From contig DINC01000314.1 in NCBI GenBank assembly GCA_002425885.1, positions 7,783 through 14,803 of the forward strand: 7,021 nucleotides of DNA. Reading direction: 5' to 3'. This DNA is from Spirochaetia bacterium UBA5550 (GTDB taxonomy: Bacteria; Spirochaetota; UBA4802; UBA5550). Positions 5,534 through 7,021 of the stretch are shown here, piece after piece (position 1 is the first letter of the stretch; each line of letters starts with the position of its first letter). The notes under the pieces were generated by a model, which saw only the letters and a program-made list of their open reading frames with translations, did not search any database and was not told the DNA's origin. Made by a program: the position numbers and the translations under genes.

Positions 5534-5731
5534 TTACGGATTCAGAATGGATTTAACTCTTCCGACTTCGCCGCCTGAAAGACGAACCTTTATCCCGTGG
5601 GGATGGGAAGGTGAGTTTGTCAGTATATCCTTCACTATACCTTCGGTTAGTTTTCCTGTCCTCTGATCCTGTTTCAGGACAATTGCCACTTTCATCCCCG
5701 GTTTGATCAAAGATCTCACTGTACCATTCAT
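5534..5731 (-). CDS. ywbE: YwbE-family protein (DUF2196)
   Basis: This small soluble protein of 65 residues, close to the usual length of the family, is a compact beta-rich fold: LIKPGMKVAIVLKQDQRTGK (9-28), LTEGIVKDILTNSPSHPHGI (29-48), then KVRLSGGEVGRVKSIL. The pattern GxxVxIVLKxDQxTGxLTxGxVxxILTxSxxHPxGIKVRL is typical of YwbE. The family has no firmly established function. The ATG at 5731 overlaps the stop of the YaiI/YqxD-family gene as ATGA, so the two are translationally coupled. No hairpin-plus-T-tract terminator is visible after it, so read-through into the barrel gene is possible. Confidence 0.9.
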   Translation of the reverse strand: MNGTVRSLIKPGMKVAIVLKQDQRTGKLTEGIVKDILTNSPSHPHGIKVRLSGGEVGRVKSILNP

Positions 5732-6195
5732 TTTTTATCTCCGGTTTTTTTCACATAGTCAGTTATAAAGCGGTCAAGGCGGCCTGCAAAGATGTTGCGG
5801 TCTTTATGGCTTAATGGCCCCTGGCCCCCGGTATCAATTCCGATGCTCCGCAGATCCTCCATCAGGTTCCTCATGGTAAGCCTCTCTTTAATATTATGTA
5901 TGTCATAAAACTCACCCCTGTGATTAAGGACATAAGCTCCGCGGTGTATTACCCTGTCAGCAAGAGGTATATCTGCCGTAATCACAAGATCGCCGCTGCT
6001 GACAAGCTCCACTATGAGATCATCAGCAGCATCAGGGCCTGCCGGAGCTTCAATACCTGAAACGTATTCCGAGTCAGGGAGCTTTAATCTCTGGTTGGCA
6101 ACAACAGTTGTCTGTATCCGGTTTTTCTCCGCAGCCCTGAAGAGAATATCTCTGATGGCCACAGGTATTGCGTCTGCGTCGATGTAAATTTTCAT
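5728..6195 (-). CDS. yaiI: YaiI/YqxD-family protein (DUF188, UPF0178)
   Basis: The protein has 155 residues, the normal family length. It has the N-terminal signature MKIYIDADAIPVAIRDILFR with D6 and D8, the conserved PAGPDAADDLIVEL (51-64), VITADIPLADRVI (71-83), the NHRGEFYD turn (91-98) and the GGQGPLSHKDRNIFAGRLDR tail (123-142). The clustered aspartates on a Rossmann-like, PIN/NYN-type core suggest a metal-dependent nuclease-like fold, but the family's reaction is not established. The ribosome site AAGGA precedes the ATG at 6195, and a TATAAT box lies about 20 bases upstream. It is the first gene of a two-gene unit with ywbE and belongs to a different transcript from the kinase-like gene, which ends in a terminator. 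Confidence 0.94.
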   Translation of the reverse strand: MKIYIDADAIPVAIRDILFRAAEKNRIQTTVVANQRLKLPDSEYVSGIEAPAGPDAADDLIVELVSSGDLVITADIPLADRVIHRGAYVLNHRGEFYDIHNIKERLTMRNLMEDLRSIGIDTGGQGPLSHKDRNIFAGRLDRFITDYVKKTGDKK

Positions 6196-6215
6196 GTTAT
6201 CCTTTGTGATTGCTG

Positions 6216-6244
6216 ATTATAGCAGTTCTGTTTAACAGGCATAA
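6216..6244 (-). promoter_or_regulatory. Probable promoter of the yaiI-ywbE unit, with an inverted repeat in the spacer
   Basis: A perfect TATAAT (6221-6216, minus strand) lies 20 bases before the YaiI start. At a 17-base spacing the -35 would be TTATGC (6244-6239), a poor match, so the promoter may rely on an activator or be weak. The spacer contains the odd palindrome CTGTT-A-AACAG (6238-6228), a possible operator. A start point near 6209 would give a very short leader that still includes the ribosome site. Confidence 0.45.
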
Positions 6245-6266
6245 TAAAAATAATATTCAGGGGCGC

Positions 6267-6296
6267 AATAAAAATACCGGGTTTTATTCCCGGTAT
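6267..6296 (-). terminator. Intrinsic terminator of the cytidylate kinase-like gene
   Basis: On the minus strand ATACCGGG (6296-6289) and CCCGGTAT (6281-6274) form a perfect 8-base-pair stem with a 7-base loop, followed at once by TTTTATT (6273-6267). It begins 38 bases after the stop codon of the kinase-like gene. The stem is symmetrical, but the T-tract is on the minus side. Confidence 0.9.
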
Positions 6297-6333
6297 CTTC
6301 AGAGAGTTTTGAGGAATAAACTTTCAGCAGAAG

Positions 6334-7021
6334 CTATTTCGGCTCAACCAGTACCCCTTTATATTTCATACCCTGTATGATCATTCTGGCAACATGTTCT
6401 GATGAAAACATGGCATCATTAATTACCATGTCATAATTATGCGGATCTGCAAGATCAATTTTGAAGAACTCTTTCATGTATTCTTCACGCTGTTTGGTCT
6501 TCTCCTTGATCATTTTTGTAGCTTCACCCTTGCTCATGTTCATCGATTTTGACAGCTTCTCAGCCCTCTGATGAATGGGAGCGATTAACCTTACATGAAA
6601 ACCGTTTTCGACCTCTTTAGTAATCATATTGCCGCCGCGTCCGACAATTACAACGTGGCCGTTCAGCGCAAGCATCGCGATTATTTCAACAAGCTTTTTA
6701 TGTACAGCAACCTGTGGAGGGAATGTGCTGAATGTGGTCTGTATAAGGTCAGTCAGCTTGTTTCTCGCCCTGCCTGTAAGAGTTTCAACAAGGCTTTCAG
6801 AAAGTCCTGTGTCGATCATCAGTTTATCGAGAAGCGCCTTGTTATATGCAGCCCAGAGGGGTTCAGGCTTTAACTCTTCGTTAATAATTTCTGTAAGCTT
6901 TGATGCTACCTCGTACCCTCCGCACCCGTATTCCCGGGAAATTGTGACAAATGGGAGACGGTTAACTTTCTCAGGCTCATCAAGGTGCTCTTTCTGTTTC
7001 TTCCAGTAAATAACCTGTGCG
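6334..7021 (-). CDS. Cytidylate kinase-like family protein, 3' part (start lies beyond right edge)
   Basis: The frame is open from the right edge to a TAG at 6334, giving 228 visible C-terminal residues; ATG codons inside it, such as that at 6819, are internal. The visible part begins with a linker, then FVTISREYGCGGYEVASKL, the nucleotide-binding loop form of cytidylate kinase-like proteins, which differs from the GxxGxGKS/T loop of true Cmk. Further on are the helical YNKALLDKLMIDTGLSESLV, the strand GHVVIVGRGGNMIT, a lid-like arginine/lysine segment (KEKTKQREEYMKEFF) and DPHNYDMVINDAMFSSEHVA, all typical of this P-loop family (PF13189). Members are often found as free-standing proteins with unproven substrates; phosphorylation of CMP should not be assumed. 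The gene ends in a strong terminator and is independent of the genes to its left. About 60 residues before the SREYG loop would be usual for family members with an N-terminal extension. Confidence 0.9.
   Translation of the reverse strand, partial: AQVIYWKKQKEHLDEPEKVNRLPFVTISREYGCGGYEVASKLTEIINEELKPEPLWAAYNKALLDKLMIDTGLSESLVETLTGRARNKLTDLIQTTFSTFPPQVAVHKKLVEIIAMLALNGHVVIVGRGGNMITKEVENGFHVRLIAPIHQRAEKLSKSMNMSKGEATKMIKEKTKQREEYMKEFFKIDLADPHNYDMVINDAMFSSEHVARMIIQGMKYKGVLVEPK

Noticed and set aside
6334..6819. Kinase-like gene starting at the ATG at 6819
   Set aside because: The frame continues upstream to the window edge and the extra residues contain the conserved ISREYGCGG loop, so that ATG is internal and the true start lies outside the window.
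1..7021. CRISPR arrays, tRNA or rRNA genes, insertion sequences, attachment sites
   Set aside because: I saw no regularly spaced repeats, no cloverleaf or rRNA-like segments, no transposase and no terminal inverted repeats.

Overview
All convincing genes lie on the minus strand, so the window reads right to left. The organism is a diderm (Gram-negative-type) bacterium: two genes encode exported proteins that end in an aromatic, outer-membrane-barrel style C-terminus (GWF), and there is an ECF sigma factor with a membrane-spanning anti-sigma partner. Base composition looks moderate (mid-40s % GC by eye). The mix of a cytidylate kinase-like protein, YaiI/YqxD, YwbE, a DUF2294 protein and a secreted caspase fits several environmental phyla (for example Spirochaetota, Deferribacterota, Desulfobacterota); the sequence alone does not decide between them.

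Right-hand part (7021-5534): the 3' part of a cytidylate kinase-like gene ends in a clear intrinsic terminator. A two-gene unit follows, YaiI/YqxD-family then YwbE-family, joined by an ATGA stop/start overlap, with a TATAAT box just upstream.

Centre (5533-1190): this is the interesting part. A small exported beta-barrel protein is preceded by a sequence that matches an ECF-type promoter (GGTAAC, 16 bases, CGTG). After it come an ECF sigma factor, a cysteine-free membrane-spanning anti-sigma-like protein (ATGA overlap), a secreted caspase-family protein and a DUF2294/MpsC-like protein (4-base gap). The C-terminal ~170 residues of the caspase protein are clearly homologous to the small barrel protein encoded upstream of the sigma factor. 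The caspase therefore appears to be fused to an outer-membrane barrel and to have a stand-alone barrel paralogue in the same locus. The proposed model, which is inference, is an envelope signalling module: an outer-membrane-tethered periplasmic caspase acts together with, or on, the periplasmic part of the anti-sigma factor. The released sigma factor would then transcribe the barrel gene and, by read-through, its own operon.

Left-hand part (1189-1): a 196-base intergenic region holds two strong stem-loops, the second followed by a seven-T tract on the minus strand (terminator or attenuator). It is followed by the 5' 331 codons of a large cytoplasmic protein that I do not recognise and that runs off the left edge.
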